Positions 56,864-64,000 of a DNA stretch of 64,000 bases are shown in pieces (positions within the stretch are counted from its first letter, which is position 1; each line of letters opens with the position of its first letter). The translations under genes and the position numbers were made by a program. The notes below the pieces were generated by a model, which worked only from the letters and a program-made list of their open reading frames with translations, was not told the DNA's origin and made no database searches. Origin of the DNA: Pseudomonas sp. (GTDB lineage Bacteria; Pseudomonadota; Gammaproteobacteria; Pseudomonadales; Pseudomonadaceae); assembly GCF_030698175.1 (NCBI RefSeq), contig NZ_JAUYNT010000005.1:1-64000 (forward strand). The letters run 5' to 3'.

Positions 56864-58213
56864 ATGCACATCCATATTCTCGGTATCTGTGGCACTTTTA
56901 TGGGCTCGCTGGCGGTGCTGGCCAAGGAGTTGGGCCACCGCGTCACCGGCTCCGACGCCAATGTATATCCGCCGATGAGCACCCAGCTGCAGGCCCAAGG
57001 CATCGAGCTGATCCAGGGTTATGACCCGGCCCAGCTGGAACCGGCACCGGATCTGGTGGTGATCGGCAACGCCCTGTCGCGCGGCAATCCGGCGGTGGAG
57101 TATGTGTTGAATAAAGGCCTGGCCTACGTGTCCGGCCCGCAGTGGCTGGCCGAGCATGTGCTGCAGGGCCGCTGGGTGTTGGCGGTGGCCGGCACCCACG
57201 GCAAAACCACCACCAGCAGCATGCTGGCCTGGGTGTTGGAGCATGCCGGCATGACCCCGGGCTTTTTGATCGGCGGCGTGCCACAGAACTTCGGTATCTC
57301 GGCGCGCCTGGGCGACACGCCGTTCTTCGTGATCGAGGCCGACGAATACGACAGTGCCTTCTTCGACAAGCGCAGCAAGTTCGTCCACTACCGCCCACGC
57401 ACGGCGATTCTGAATAACCTGGAGTTCGATCACGCGGATATCTTCCCGGATCTGGCCGCCATCGAGCGGCAGTTCCATCACCTGGTGCGCACCATTCCCA
57501 GCGAAGGCCTGATTATTTATCCGCAAGCCGAAGCGGCGTTGCAACGGGTAATCGAGATGGGTTGCTGGACGCCCGTGCAGACCACCGGCGAAGGCGCCCA
57601 GTGGCAGGCCAGATTGCTCAGCGCCGACGGCTCGCGCTTCGAGGTGCTGTTTGCCGGCACGGTGCAAGGCGTGGTCGACTGGCCGCTGACCGGTCAGCAC
57701 AACGTCGCCAACGCCCTGGTTTGCCTGGCCGCCGCACGCCACGTGGGCGTGGTGCCGGAGCTGGGGATTGCCGGCTTGAGCGCGTTCAAGAACGTCAAAC
57801 GGCGGATGGAGAAGGTCGCCGAAGTGGCCGGCGTGACCATCTATGACGACTTCGCCCACCACCCGACCGCTATCGCCACCACCCTCGACGGCTTGCGCAA
57901 AAGCGTCGGCGCGGCGCAGTTGATTGCCATCATCGAGCCGCGCTCCAACTCGATGAAGCTCGGCGCCCACCGCGCCGGCTTGCCGGAATCCGTCGCCCAG
58001 GCCGATCAGGTGTTCTGGTACGCGCCGGCCAATCTGGGTTGGGACTTGGCCGCCACGGTGGCCAGCAGCACAGTGACGACCCAGGTCTGCGAGTCCCTGG
58101 AGCAAATTATCGCCGGGGTTAAAGCCCTGGCCGCCCCCGGCACCCAGGTGGTGGTGATGAGCAACGGCGGTTTCGGCGGCTTGCACGGCAAGCTGGCCGA
58201 GGCGCTGCAATGA
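56864..58213 (+). CDS. mpl: UDP-MurNAc:L-Ala-gamma-D-Glu-meso-DAP ligase
   Basis: Encodes 449 residues starting [19 protein letters not shown], with TTTTTTGAGGTAACCC upstream. The Mur-ligase P-loop is [16 protein letters not shown], followed by [19 protein letters not shown] and [18 protein letters not shown]. Mpl reattaches recycled murein tripeptide to UDP-MurNAc. It overlaps ubiX by 4 bases. Confidence 0.97.
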   Translation: MHIHILGICGTFMGSLAVLAKELGHRVTGSDANVYPPMSTQLQAQGIELIQGYDPAQLEPAPDLVVIGNALSRGNPAVEYVLNKGLAYVSGPQWLAEHVLQGRWVLAVAGTHGKTTTSSMLAWVLEHAGMTPGFLIGGVPQNFGISARLGDTPFFVIEADEYDSAFFDKRSKFVHYRPRTAILNNLEFDHADIFPDLAAIERQFHHLVRTIPSEGLIIYPQAEAALQRVIEMGCWTPVQTTGEGAQWQARLLSADGSRFEVLFAGTVQGVVDWPLTGQHNVANALVCLAAARHVGVVPELGIAGLSAFKNVKRRMEKVAEVAGVTIYDDFAHHPTAIATTLDGLRKSVGAAQLIAIIEPRSNSMKLGAHRAGLPESVAQADQVFWYAPANLGWDLAATVASSTVTTQVCESLEQIIAGVKALAAPGTQVVVMSNGGFGGLHGKLAEALQ

Positions 58214-58842
58214 GCGGCCCGGAACGCGTCACCCTCGCGATGACTGGCGCATCGGGCGCGCAATACGCGTTGCGCCTGCTGGACTGCCTGGTGCGTGAAG
58301 AGCGTGAGGTGCATTTTCTGATCTCCAAGGCCGCGCAGTTGGTGCTGGCCACCGAAACCGACGTGTGCCTGCCGGCCAAAGCCCAGGCAATGCAGGCGTT
58401 CTTGACTGAATACACCGGCGCCGTGGCCGGGCAGATCCGGGTGTACGGCAAGGAAGACTGGATGGCGCCGGCGGCCTCCGGCTCCGGCGCGCCGACCGCC
58501 ATGGTGGTGGTGCCGTGCTCGACGGGCACCCTGTCGGCGATCGCCACGGGGGCCTGCAACAACCTGATCGAGCGCGCCGCCGATGTGGCCATCAAGGAGC
58601 GTCGGCAGCTGATTCTGGTGCCGCGGGAGGCGCCGTTTTCCAGCATTCATTTGGAGAACATGCTCAAGCTGTCCAATCTTGGGGTGACCATTCTGCCGGC
58701 CTCGCCGGGCTTTTATCACCAGCCGCAAACCATCGATGACCTGATCGATTTTGTTGTGGCGCGGATTCTCAATTGCCTGAATATCCCCCAGGACATGCTG
58801 CCGCGTTGGGGTGAGCATCATCACAGCAGTGGCGATGAATAG
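58210..58842 (+). CDS. ubiX: Flavin prenyltransferase UbiX
   Basis: Encodes 210 residues with [17 protein letters not shown] near the N-terminus, [17 protein letters not shown] in the middle and [19 protein letters not shown] later. UbiX makes prenylated FMN for the UbiD decarboxylase of ubiquinone synthesis. Its stop TAG is formed by the first two bases of a repeat element; without that element, cut at TA, the stop would be TAA. It overlaps mpl by 4 bases. Confidence 0.96.
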   Translation: MSGPERVTLAMTGASGAQYALRLLDCLVREEREVHFLISKAAQLVLATETDVCLPAKAQAMQAFLTEYTGAVAGQIRVYGKEDWMAPAASGSGAPTAMVVVPCSTGTLSAIATGACNNLIERAADVAIKERRQLILVPREAPFSSIHLENMLKLSNLGVTILPASPGFYHQPQTIDDLIDFVVARILNCLNIPQDMLPRWGEHHHSSGDE

Positions 58843-59209
58843 CAGGCCGTTGAGAAACTACTGCGCTCGGTTATGCGGCGTTGAAATCAGCCTAGCCGTC
58901 GCTCGCTACATTTTTCAACGGCCTGCTAAGCCACTCGCGCTCGTGCTGGCGGCCTGCTTGCTGCAAGGCTGCGCCAGCGTCAGTACCCTGAATGGGGCTA
59001 AGACGGATCTGCCGATTATTTATTCAGGCACCCGCCTAGACTGGTACGCGCTGCATGGCGGCTGCTGTCCGGTGCCGCGCTTTGGCAGCGAGCCGCCGAG
59101 CTATCCGGCGCTCGACCTGCCCTTTAGTGCGCTGCTGGATACCCTGGTGCTGCCCTTCACGGTCTTGGCCGAACTGGGCATCGGTGTCGGGGTGAGCGGC
59201 GGCTTGTAA
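58835..59209 (+). CDS. YceK/YidQ-type lipoprotein with repeat-derived N-terminal insert
   Basis: Encodes 124 residues if read from ATG 58835, inside the ubiX end. Codons 3-31 come from an 87-bp repeat. The true lipoprotein signal follows as [17 protein letters not shown] with lipobox LLQGC. The mature domain carries [20 protein letters not shown] and [17 protein letters not shown], as in YceK-like proteins. Removing the repeat gives [17 protein letters not shown], a perfect signal peptide. The insert keeps the frame but moves the hydrophobic segment to residue 31, so export may be impaired. Whether it is functional or a pseudogene is open. Confidence 0.75.
   Translation: MNSRPLRNYCARLCGVEISLAVARYIFQRPAKPLALVLAACLLQGCASVSTLNGAKTDLPIIYSGTRLDWYALHGGCCPVPRFGSEPPSYPALDLPFSALLDTLVLPFTVLAELGIGVGVSGGL
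58841..58927 (+). repeat. Nested-stem repeat, copy C (87 bp, internally deleted)
   Basis: Terminal repeats AGCAGGCCGTTGAGAAA (58841-58857) and TTTTTCAACGGCCTGCT (58911-58927) match copy A with one change. The interior keeps only the first and last parts of copy A (GTTGAAATCAGCCT joined to AGCCGTCGCTCGCTACA); the apical hairpin and right inner arm are missing. It is bounded by TA on both sides and lies in frame inside the lipoprotein gene. Confidence 0.85.
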
Positions 59210-59227
59210 GGTGCTTGGTTGGCAAAT

Positions 59228-59263
59228 GGTGCGGTTCGCAAGCTCACCAGCACCCTACGGCGC
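59228..59263 (+). repeat. REP of the transposase-linked family, unit 1
   Basis: GGTGCGGTTCGCAAGCTCACCAG... ending CACCCTACGGCGC, a partly decayed unit in the same orientation as that upstream of the transposase gene (59955-59988). Confidence 0.7.
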
Positions 59264-59311
59264 TAGGGCTGAGCAACAATAAATCATCGCTGCCGACAGC
59301 TAAACACCAAT

Positions 59312-59345
59312 CCGTAGGGTGCCGGTGAGCCCCGCGAACCGCACC
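59312..59345 (-). repeat. REP of the transposase-linked family, unit 2
   Basis: CCGTAGGGTGCCGGTGAGCC followed by CCGCGAACCGCACC, inverted relative to the units at 59228 and 59955, 25 bases from the 3' end of the transposase gene. Confidence 0.82.
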
Positions 59346-59369
59346 AACAAACCCAGCCCAAGTGTTCGC

Positions 59370-59918
59370 TTAGCGAGTCTTGTCGCAGCCTTCGCCAGTG
59401 TCTGGCGGCTGACTCTCGGCGGCTATTCCCCAATCCTCCGCATACAGCCCCGCGCGGACGAAGTGCCGGAAGGATGAGTAGGGCCAATCCGCCGCGCGCA
59501 GAGCGTGGCCATGCTTGACCGGATTGAAATGGATGTATTCCACGTGGCGGCGATAATCCTCATCGTCGCGAATGCGATGTTCCCAGAAGCGTCGCTGCCA
59601 AATACCGCGTTCGCCGCGTGCCCGTCGGCTGCTGCTGATGACTTCGGTTGTCGGTAACGTGCGCGAGAAGGCGGCTTTGATCAAGCTCCAGCGGGTGGCA
59701 AAGTCGCTGTCGCCGGCGGGCAGCTGCCACAGGCAATGCAGGTGGTCGGGCAGTATCACCGCGGCCGGTATGCCAAAGGGATGGCGCAATTGCACGCTGC
59801 GAAAGGCTGCACGCAGCGGGTCAATATGGCGGGTGAGTAGGTCTGTTTGGCGATCAGCTAAATTGACGGTAAAGAAGTAGCAGGCACCGTTGGCGGGTGA
59901 GCGCAGATAGCGGGGCAT
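59370..59918 (-). CDS. REP-associated tyrosine transposase (RAYT)
   Basis: Encodes 182 residues of the IS200-like Y1 transposase group. The HUH metal motif is LPDHLHCLWQL (about residues 57-67). The C-terminal WEHRIRDDEDYRRHVEYIHF and NPVKHG carry the candidate catalytic tyrosines at about 122 and 128. RAYTs are single-copy domesticated transposases thought to move REP sequences. REP units flank it in inverted orientation (59312-59345 and 59955-59988), a REPtron arrangement. Confidence 0.93.
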   Translation of the reverse strand: MPRYLRSPANGACYFFTVNLADRQTDLLTRHIDPLRAAFRSVQLRHPFGIPAAVILPDHLHCLWQLPAGDSDFATRWSLIKAAFSRTLPTTEVISSSRRARGERGIWQRRFWEHRIRDDEDYRRHVEYIHFNPVKHGHALRAADWPYSSFRHFVRAGLYAEDWGIAAESQPPDTGEGCDKTR

Positions 59919-59954
59919 CCTTGCCTCCTATGGGTGTTGCAATGCGGGTGCGAT

Positions 59955-59988
59955 GGTGCGGTTCGCGGGGCTCACCGGCACCCTACGG
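59955..59988 (+). repeat. REP of the transposase-linked family, unit 3
   Basis: GGTGCGGTTCGCGGGGCTCA followed by CCGGCACCCTACGG, an exact inverted counterpart of unit 2 except at its edges. It lies 36 bases upstream of the transposase start. Confidence 0.85.
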
Positions 59989-60011
59989 CGTCAGCGACCG
60001 GCGGCTAGTGC

Positions 60012-60653
60012 TTAGCGACCCAGCTGGCGCAGCTGCGCCGATTCGATCACCCGCGTGCCTTCTTGCTCTTCCAGCGCCAGGCGCCAGAGGGCGCGGGCCA
60101 GGGTGCAGGCTTGAATGCCGCGGTATTTGCCGGGAATCCAGCGGGCCAAGGGCGCGATCAAGCGCTCGCCAAGGCGAAATTCACGGCGCGGGCCGAGCAG
60201 CAGCGAAGGCCGGGCGATGGTCAGCTGCGGCCAGTTTTGCGCGTGCAAGGCGTTTTCCATTTCCCCTTTCACGCGGTTGAAAAACACCCCGGATTGGGCG
60301 TCGGCGCCGAGGGCGCTGATCACCAGCAAATGCCGGGCGCCGAGGGCCCGCGCACGTTCGGCGAAGGCCAGCACCAGGTCATGGTCGACGGCGCGAAAGG
60401 CCGCTTGCGAGCCGGCCTGCTTGAGGGTGGTGCCCAGGCAGCAGAAGGCGGTATCAAAGTTGCCAGACAGCTGTGGCAGCAAAACGGACAGCTCGCCGAC
60501 CGGGTTGGCCAGGTGCGGGTGACCGGCCAGCGCTCGCCGCGAGGGCGCCAGAACGTGCGCCACGGTCGGCTCATTGAGCAGTCGATCAAGCAGGTGCTCG
60601 CCGGTCAGGCCACTGGCGCCGGCGAGCAAAATACGTTGCGGTGTTAGGTACAT
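60012..60653 (-). CDS. NAD(P)-binding oxidoreductase (atypical SDR)
   Basis: Encodes 213 residues with a Rossmann N-terminus [20 protein letters not shown]. The body resembles the HTATIP2/TIP30-like atypical short-chain dehydrogenases: [40 protein letters not shown] and [17 protein letters not shown]. The substrate is unknown. It lies between the transposase and the MORN-peptidase gene, 26 bases from the latter. Confidence 0.88.
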   Translation of the reverse strand: MYLTPQRILLAGASGLTGEHLLDRLLNEPTVAHVLAPSRRALAGHPHLANPVGELSVLLPQLSGNFDTAFCCLGTTLKQAGSQAAFRAVDHDLVLAFAERARALGARHLLVISALGADAQSGVFFNRVKGEMENALHAQNWPQLTIARPSLLLGPRREFRLGERLIAPLARWIPGKYRGIQACTLARALWRLALEEQEGTRVIESAQLRQLGR

Positions 60654-60679
60654 AGGTAGTGCTCCGGGTAACGACCAGT

Positions 60680-62401
60680 TCAGTGGCTGGTTTTGCTCTG
60701 CTCAAGGTTGATGGCGCTTAGGGCTTGTTCGGCTTGCTGGTGACGCAATTTACGCCATTGGGCGAGTACGCCTTTGGGCGCCCACATTTGTGGCTCGGAG
60801 GCTTGGAAGTCACCGGCTTTTTCCCGCTCGGCGACCTTGGCCTTGGCCATCTCGAAGGCGCGCGGCAGGTCGTCGGTTTCGGTGAGCGCCTCGCTCAGCA
60901 GGGCGCGGCCAAAGTAGGTGAAGTCGGCTTCGTCCGAGCAGCCAAAAGACACCCGGTCGGCACGGGCGGCAGTCATCACCAGGGTTTTCTCATCTTGTAG
61001 CGGCGGGATAAAACCGCCGGCGTAACAGGCGGCAATCACCACCACCTTGTTGCGGTTTTTAAGCGGTTTGAGCAGTTCGGCCAACTCGCTGGCCGGCAGG
61101 CTTTCGAGCTCAAGGCGTGGCTGCTGCAGTGACAGTTGATGGTCGCGCGAGCCATGGCTGGTCAGGTAGATAAATATTAAGTCTTCGGCATCACTGCGTT
61201 CGCTGATGGTTTGCACGGCGCGGCGCAGGTTTTCGCGGGTGGCCAGCGGCCGGTCGGTCAAATGGTCGCGGTGGTTGATCAGGCTGATCTGGCCGTGGGC
61301 GGCGAAGCGTTCGCGCAAGAGTTTGTTGGCGTAGTCGGCCTCGCGCAGAAACACGCTCTGCGAGCCGTCGCCGGCCAGCGTCAGGCTGTACAGCTCGATT
61401 GCCGGGGTGGACGGCGGGATGGCCGCCAGGGCGTGTTCGAGCAACTGTCCTTGCGCCAGCAAGCCGAGTTCCAGCGGGTCGCCAAGGCGTTGTGCCTGCT
61501 CATCGCGAACCCGCAGGCCATGTTGCCACTGGCCGCCGGTAATGCTGCCATCGGCCAGGGTGAGTTGACCTTGGCCGTGGTACTCGCCGTCGGCAAACTC
61601 ACCGACGAATCGGCTGCCGTCTGCCAGTTTCAACTGCCCTTTGCCGTTAAAGCGCCAGTGACGCAGTTGGCCTTGGTAGTGGCGCCCGTCATTGCCAATA
61701 AATTCACCGGCTCCGGTTAGCGCGCCATGCTTGAACTGGCCGAGCCAGACATCGCCATCGCTGCTGGTGTAGCGGCCTTTGCCGTCAAAGCTGTCGTGTT
61801 TAAAACCGCCCACGTATTGCTCACCCTCGGCGCCTATGTAACTGCCTTCGCCCTCGAGCAAGCCATGCTTGAAGTTGCCGCTTAACAGATTGCCCTCGGC
61901 GTCTTTGCGCACCCCTTGGCCCTGGGGTTCGCCGCGTTTGAACTGGCCGTTGTAGCTGCTGCCGTCGGCCAGTTTGAGGTCGCCGAGGCCATGGTATTGG
62001 TCGGCTTTAAACTCGCCGCGGTAACTCATTTTGCCTTGCTGTAAATGGCCTTCGCCGTCCACCTGACCTTGTTTGAAATGGCCTCGATAGTGGCTGCCGT
62101 CTTTGCGGCTGAGGGTGCCTTGGCCGTCGAACTCACCTAAGCGAAATTCGCCCAGATAATGCTCGCCGTGGGCCCCTTGCCATTCACCGGCGCCGTGCGC
62201 CTGGCCATCTTTGAATTGTCCGGCGTACCAGCTGCCATTGCTGTAATCCAACCGCCCCTGGCCTTGTAGCAGGCCATTGACGACCTCGCCGCGATAGCGT
62301 CCGCCATCCGGCAAGGTAGCGTTCGCCGGGGTCAGGGGCTCGCCCTGGCCGCACGCGACCAGCAGCAAAGCAAGGCTTAAGGGGGCAAGCAAGTAGCGCA
62401 T
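60680..62401 (-). CDS. Lipoprotein with MORN repeats and a C13-type cysteine peptidase domain
   Basis: Encodes 573 residues from [19 protein letters not shown], a lipoprotein signal with lipobox LVAC; an alternative ATG lies three codons upstream. About eleven MORN repeats (pattern YxGxFxxGxxxGxG, for example [14 protein letters not shown] and [14 protein letters not shown]) span residues 40-300, plus one degenerate unit. The C-terminal domain has [14 protein letters not shown] and [12 protein letters not shown], the His and Cys of the C13 (legumain/caspase-like) family. It is probably anchored in an outer or inner membrane with the repeats in the periplasm. The biological role is unknown. 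Confidence 0.9.
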   Translation of the reverse strand: MRYLLAPLSLALLLVACGQGEPLTPANATLPDGGRYRGEVVNGLLQGQGRLDYSNGSWYAGQFKDGQAHGAGEWQGAHGEHYLGEFRLGEFDGQGTLSRKDGSHYRGHFKQGQVDGEGHLQQGKMSYRGEFKADQYHGLGDLKLADGSSYNGQFKRGEPQGQGVRKDAEGNLLSGNFKHGLLEGEGSYIGAEGEQYVGGFKHDSFDGKGRYTSSDGDVWLGQFKHGALTGAGEFIGNDGRHYQGQLRHWRFNGKGQLKLADGSRFVGEFADGEYHGQGQLTLADGSITGGQWQHGLRVRDEQAQRLGDPLELGLLAQGQLLEHALAAIPPSTPAIELYSLTLAGDGSQSVFLREADYANKLLRERFAAHGQISLINHRDHLTDRPLATRENLRRAVQTISERSDAEDLIFIYLTSHGSRDHQLSLQQPRLELESLPASELAELLKPLKNRNKVVVIAACYAGGFIPPLQDEKTLVMTAARADRVSFGCSDEADFTYFGRALLSEALTETDDLPRAFEMAKAKVAEREKAGDFQASEPQMWAPKGVLAQWRKLRHQQAEQALSAINLEQSKTSH

Positions 62402-62481
62402 CAAAGACATCCAGATCAGCAAGGCAATGGCTGCAGTATGGCGCAAACCAATGCACGGGAGTGCGCTGTTGTTGGCGCTCT

Positions 62482-62683
62482 AACAGGCTGTTGAAAAACT
62501 ACCTGCGTTGGCAATACTGCGTTAAAAACGGCCTCAAAATGCTCATTTACAACACGTAAACTGCGCTTTTGACTCGCTGCGCTCGCCCTGCGGGCCAGCC
62601 TAAGGCTGTTACTGCGCTTCGCTACGTTGCGGCCGTTTTTGCCTTGTCTTGCCCGCCTCGCTTACGTTTTTCAACGGCCTGCT
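62482..62683 (+). repeat. Nested-stem repeat, copy D (202 bp)
   Basis: Terminal repeats AACAGGCTGTTGAAAAA (62482-62498) and TTTTTCAACGGCCTGCT (62667-62683) differ at two pairs. The inner stem AAAAACGGCC (62524-62533) pairs perfectly with GGCCGTTTTT (62631-62640); the apical hairpin is TTTAC (62546-62550)/GTAAA (62556-62560). It occupies most of the 329-base gap between the MORN-peptidase and MaoC genes. Confidence 0.85.
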
Positions 62684-62690
62684 AAACGCA

Positions 62691-62715
62691 AACGGGGCGC
62701 TCATGGCGCCCCGTT
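62691..62715 (-). terminator. Terminator of the MaoC gene
   Basis: AACGGGGCGC and GCGCCCCGTT are perfect 10-base arms around TCATG, 15 bases past the stop of the minus-strand gene. The T-run on that strand is weak (TTTGCGTTT). Confidence 0.75.
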
Positions 62716-62730
62716 GCTAGTTGTGACTGT

Positions 62731-63186
62731 TTAAACGAAGCAGAGGGTCAGCATCTCGGCGATATAAGCCGGTTTTGCGGAGCCTTCGATCTCCAGTACG
62801 GCCTTGGCTTTGAGCAGCCATTGGCCGGGGTTTTTCTCGGTGGCGTCGATCAGGGTTAGCACCAGGCGCACGTTGGAGTTCACTTTGACCGGCTGAATAA
62901 AACGCACGCTGTCCAGGCCGTAGTTGACCGCCATCTTCAAGCCTTGCGGCATCAACATGATGCCTTCCATCAGCTTGGGCGCCAGCGACAGTGACAAAAA
63001 GCCATGGGCGATGGTGCCGCCGAACGGGGTCAGTTTGGCTTTTTCCGGGTTGACGTGGATGAATTGGTGGTCGCCGGTGCATTCGGCAAACTGGTTGATC
63101 CGCTCCTGGTCGATGTTCAGCCAGGCGGACTGGCCAAGTTCCTTGCCGATGTAATCCTGGAGTTCTACTACGGGTACGAGTGCCAT
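62731..63186 (-). CDS. MaoC-family hot-dog dehydratase
   Basis: Encodes 151 residues. The (R)-hydratase motif is CTGDHQFIHVNPEKAKLTPF with GGTIAHGFLSLSLAP, giving the catalytic Asp and His of MaoC/PhaJ-like enoyl-CoA hydratases. It may hydrate an enoyl-CoA in fatty acid or polyhydroxyalkanoate metabolism; chain-length preference cannot be told. AAGGATAATTT precedes the ATG. It is divergent from the lrgA gene. Confidence 0.92.
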   Translation of the reverse strand: MALVPVVELQDYIGKELGQSAWLNIDQERINQFAECTGDHQFIHVNPEKAKLTPFGGTIAHGFLSLSLAPKLMEGIMLMPQGLKMAVNYGLDSVRFIQPVKVNSNVRLVLTLIDATEKNPGQWLLKAKAVLEIEGSAKPAYIAEMLTLCFV

Positions 63187-63357
63187 AAATTATCCTTAAA
63201 TTCGCGGGTGTTGTTGTTTTTAGCGGGTGTTGCTCCAAGGCCTTAGATCAACATCTGGCGCGGATTTGGTCAAGCCACAAACGCGGCGGCCAGACGTAAG
63301 TTATAGCCGATATGTCGCTGTGCTTATAATGGCGACGCGATCCTTTGGGAGACTCTC

Positions 63358-63720
63358 ATGCTGTTACGTGGCCTGACTTGGCTGGTGCTGTTTCAACTGT
63401 GCGGCAGCGCAATAAATGTGTTGTGGCTGTCGGTGTTGCCGGGGCCGATCATCGGCATGTTGTTGCTGCTTGGCTTTTTGTTGCTGCGCGGCGAGGTGGG
63501 CGAACCCTTGAGCGTGGCCGCCACGGGGCTGCTGCGTTATCTGCCGTTGCTGCTGGTGCCGGCGGCGGTCGGGGTGATGGTGTATATGCGGGTGTTGGCG
63601 ACGGATTTTTGGGCGATTGCCGGGGCCTTGACCCTGTCGTTGTTGCTGTCGCTGGCCTTCGCCGGCTGGTTGATGCAAAAGTTGATTGAGCGCCAGGCGC
63701 GCCGCGGCGGTGAGTCGTGA
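63358..63720 (+). CDS. CidA/LrgA-family membrane protein
   Basis: Encodes 120 residues with four hydrophobic segments, starting MLLRGLTWLVLFQLCGSAI; the LPGPIIGMLLLLGFLLLRGE stretch is the family signature. CidA/LrgA proteins are holin-like and linked to murein hydrolase control or small-molecule transport. GGGAGACTCTC precedes the ATG. The stop overlaps the next ATG by one base. Confidence 0.93.
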   Translation: MLLRGLTWLVLFQLCGSAINVLWLSVLPGPIIGMLLLLGFLLLRGEVGEPLSVAATGLLRYLPLLLVPAAVGVMVYMRVLATDFWAIAGALTLSLLLSLAFAGWLMQKLIERQARRGGES

Positions 63721-64000
63721 TGGCCGCTTGGCAGGCGGTGATTCATCACCCGCTGTTTGGCGTTGGGATTACCTTGGCCGCCTATCAGCTGGCGTTGGCA
63801 GCTTATGAGAAAACCCGCTGGGTCTTCTTGCAGCCGGTGTTGTTGTCGATGCTGGCGGTGATCGGTGTGCTGCTGGCCTGTGGGCTGAGCTATGCCGAAT
63901 ACAAACAAAGTGCGCAATTGCTGATCGTTCTGCTCGGCCCGGCCACCGTGGCGTTGGCGGTGCCGTTGTATGTGAATTTACGCCGCATCCGCCAGTTGTT
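63720..64000 (+). CDS. LrgB-family membrane protein, cut by window edge
   Basis: Begins at ATG 63720, sharing one base with the previous stop, and is open to the end of the window (93 complete codons). The N-terminus MAAWQAVIHHPLFGVGITLA and the LLIVLLGPATVALAVPLYVN segment are typical of LrgB/CidB partners, which act with the LrgA-type protein in the inner membrane. Confidence 0.92.
   Translation, partial: MAAWQAVIHHPLFGVGITLAAYQLALAAYEKTRWVFLQPVLLSMLAVIGVLLACGLSYAEYKQSAQLLIVLLGPATVALAVPLYVNLRRIRQL

Noticed and set aside
56726..58210. An open frame of nearly 500 codons on the minus strand opposite mpl
   Set aside because: It is the codon-bias shadow of mpl in a GC-rich genome: no ribosome-binding site, no recognisable domain, and low-complexity His/Gly/Gln-rich translation. 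mpl itself matches its family end to end.

Overview
The window is a GC-rich gammaproteobacterial chromosome segment that reads as Pseudomonas. The protein sequences resemble P. aeruginosa orthologues closely, and from memory two long blocks follow P. aeruginosa gene order: the tuf/S10/spc/alpha ribosomal block with uvrA-MFS-ssb, and the block running from the zinc-uptake ABC cluster through nrdR-rib-nusB-thiL-pgpA-ribA-dxs-ispA-xseB-ppa-eut-mpl-ubiX to lrgAB. In this genome the two blocks are joined near 21.2-22.8 kb. No tRNA, rRNA, CRISPR array or prophage was seen.

Layout. 1-14.3 kb: 3' end of tuf, then the S10, spc and alpha operons (rpsJ to rplQ, including secY, rpmJ and rpoA). 14.5-21.2 kb: uvrA divergent from an MFS exporter gene, then ssb and two short-chain-dehydrogenase-fold genes. 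21.3-28.4 kb, mostly minus strand: OmpW porin, hemolysin III-like protein, a four-gene zinc-uptake operon (DUF2796, ABC ATPase, permease, DUF3299) behind a Zur-type palindrome, a YbbN thioredoxin, a methyltransferase and a YbaY lipoprotein. 28.5-38.4 kb, plus strand: nrdR-ribD-ribE-ribBX-ribH-nusB-thiL-pgpA, a solute-binding protein, a retropepsin-like protease, ribA and a BtuF-like protein. 38.4-47.0 kb: a BtuB-like receptor behind a cobalamin riboswitch, dxs, a PAP2 phosphatase, ispA, xseB, a DMT exporter and ppa. 47-56.6 kb: MtfA-like peptidase, GNAT, and the ethanolamine catabolic set eutC-eutB-eat-exaC with the sigma-54 activator eatR. 56.6-64 kb: mpl, ubiX, a YceK-type lipoprotein, a REP-associated transposase flanked by REPs, an NAD(P)-binding protein, a MORN-repeat/C13-peptidase lipoprotein, a MaoC hydratase and LrgA/LrgB.

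The most unusual feature is a family of short repeats (87-253 bp, five copies) with three nested stems: an outer terminal inverted repeat, an inner stem and an apical TTTAC/GTAAA hairpin. The outer and inner stem sequences differ between copies, yet each copy keeps pairing with itself. One copy lies in frame inside the zinc ABC permease gene. A second lies in the ubiX/lipoprotein overlap, where removing 87 bp bounded by TA restores both the ubiX stop and a clean lipoprotein start. A third sits on the stop codon of the protease gene, and a fourth sits just upstream of the cobalamin riboswitch. Several REP families form paired hairpins elsewhere.

Functional links: B12 capture (riboswitch-controlled BtuB plus BtuF-like protein) lies near the B12-dependent ethanolamine ammonia-lyase. 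Acetaldehyde from that enzyme goes to ExaC, and both eat and exaC have good sigma-54 promoter matches with eatR adjacent. Riboflavin synthesis is split: ribBX has lost the GTP cyclohydrolase metal ligands, and a complete ribA lies about 4.6 kb downstream.
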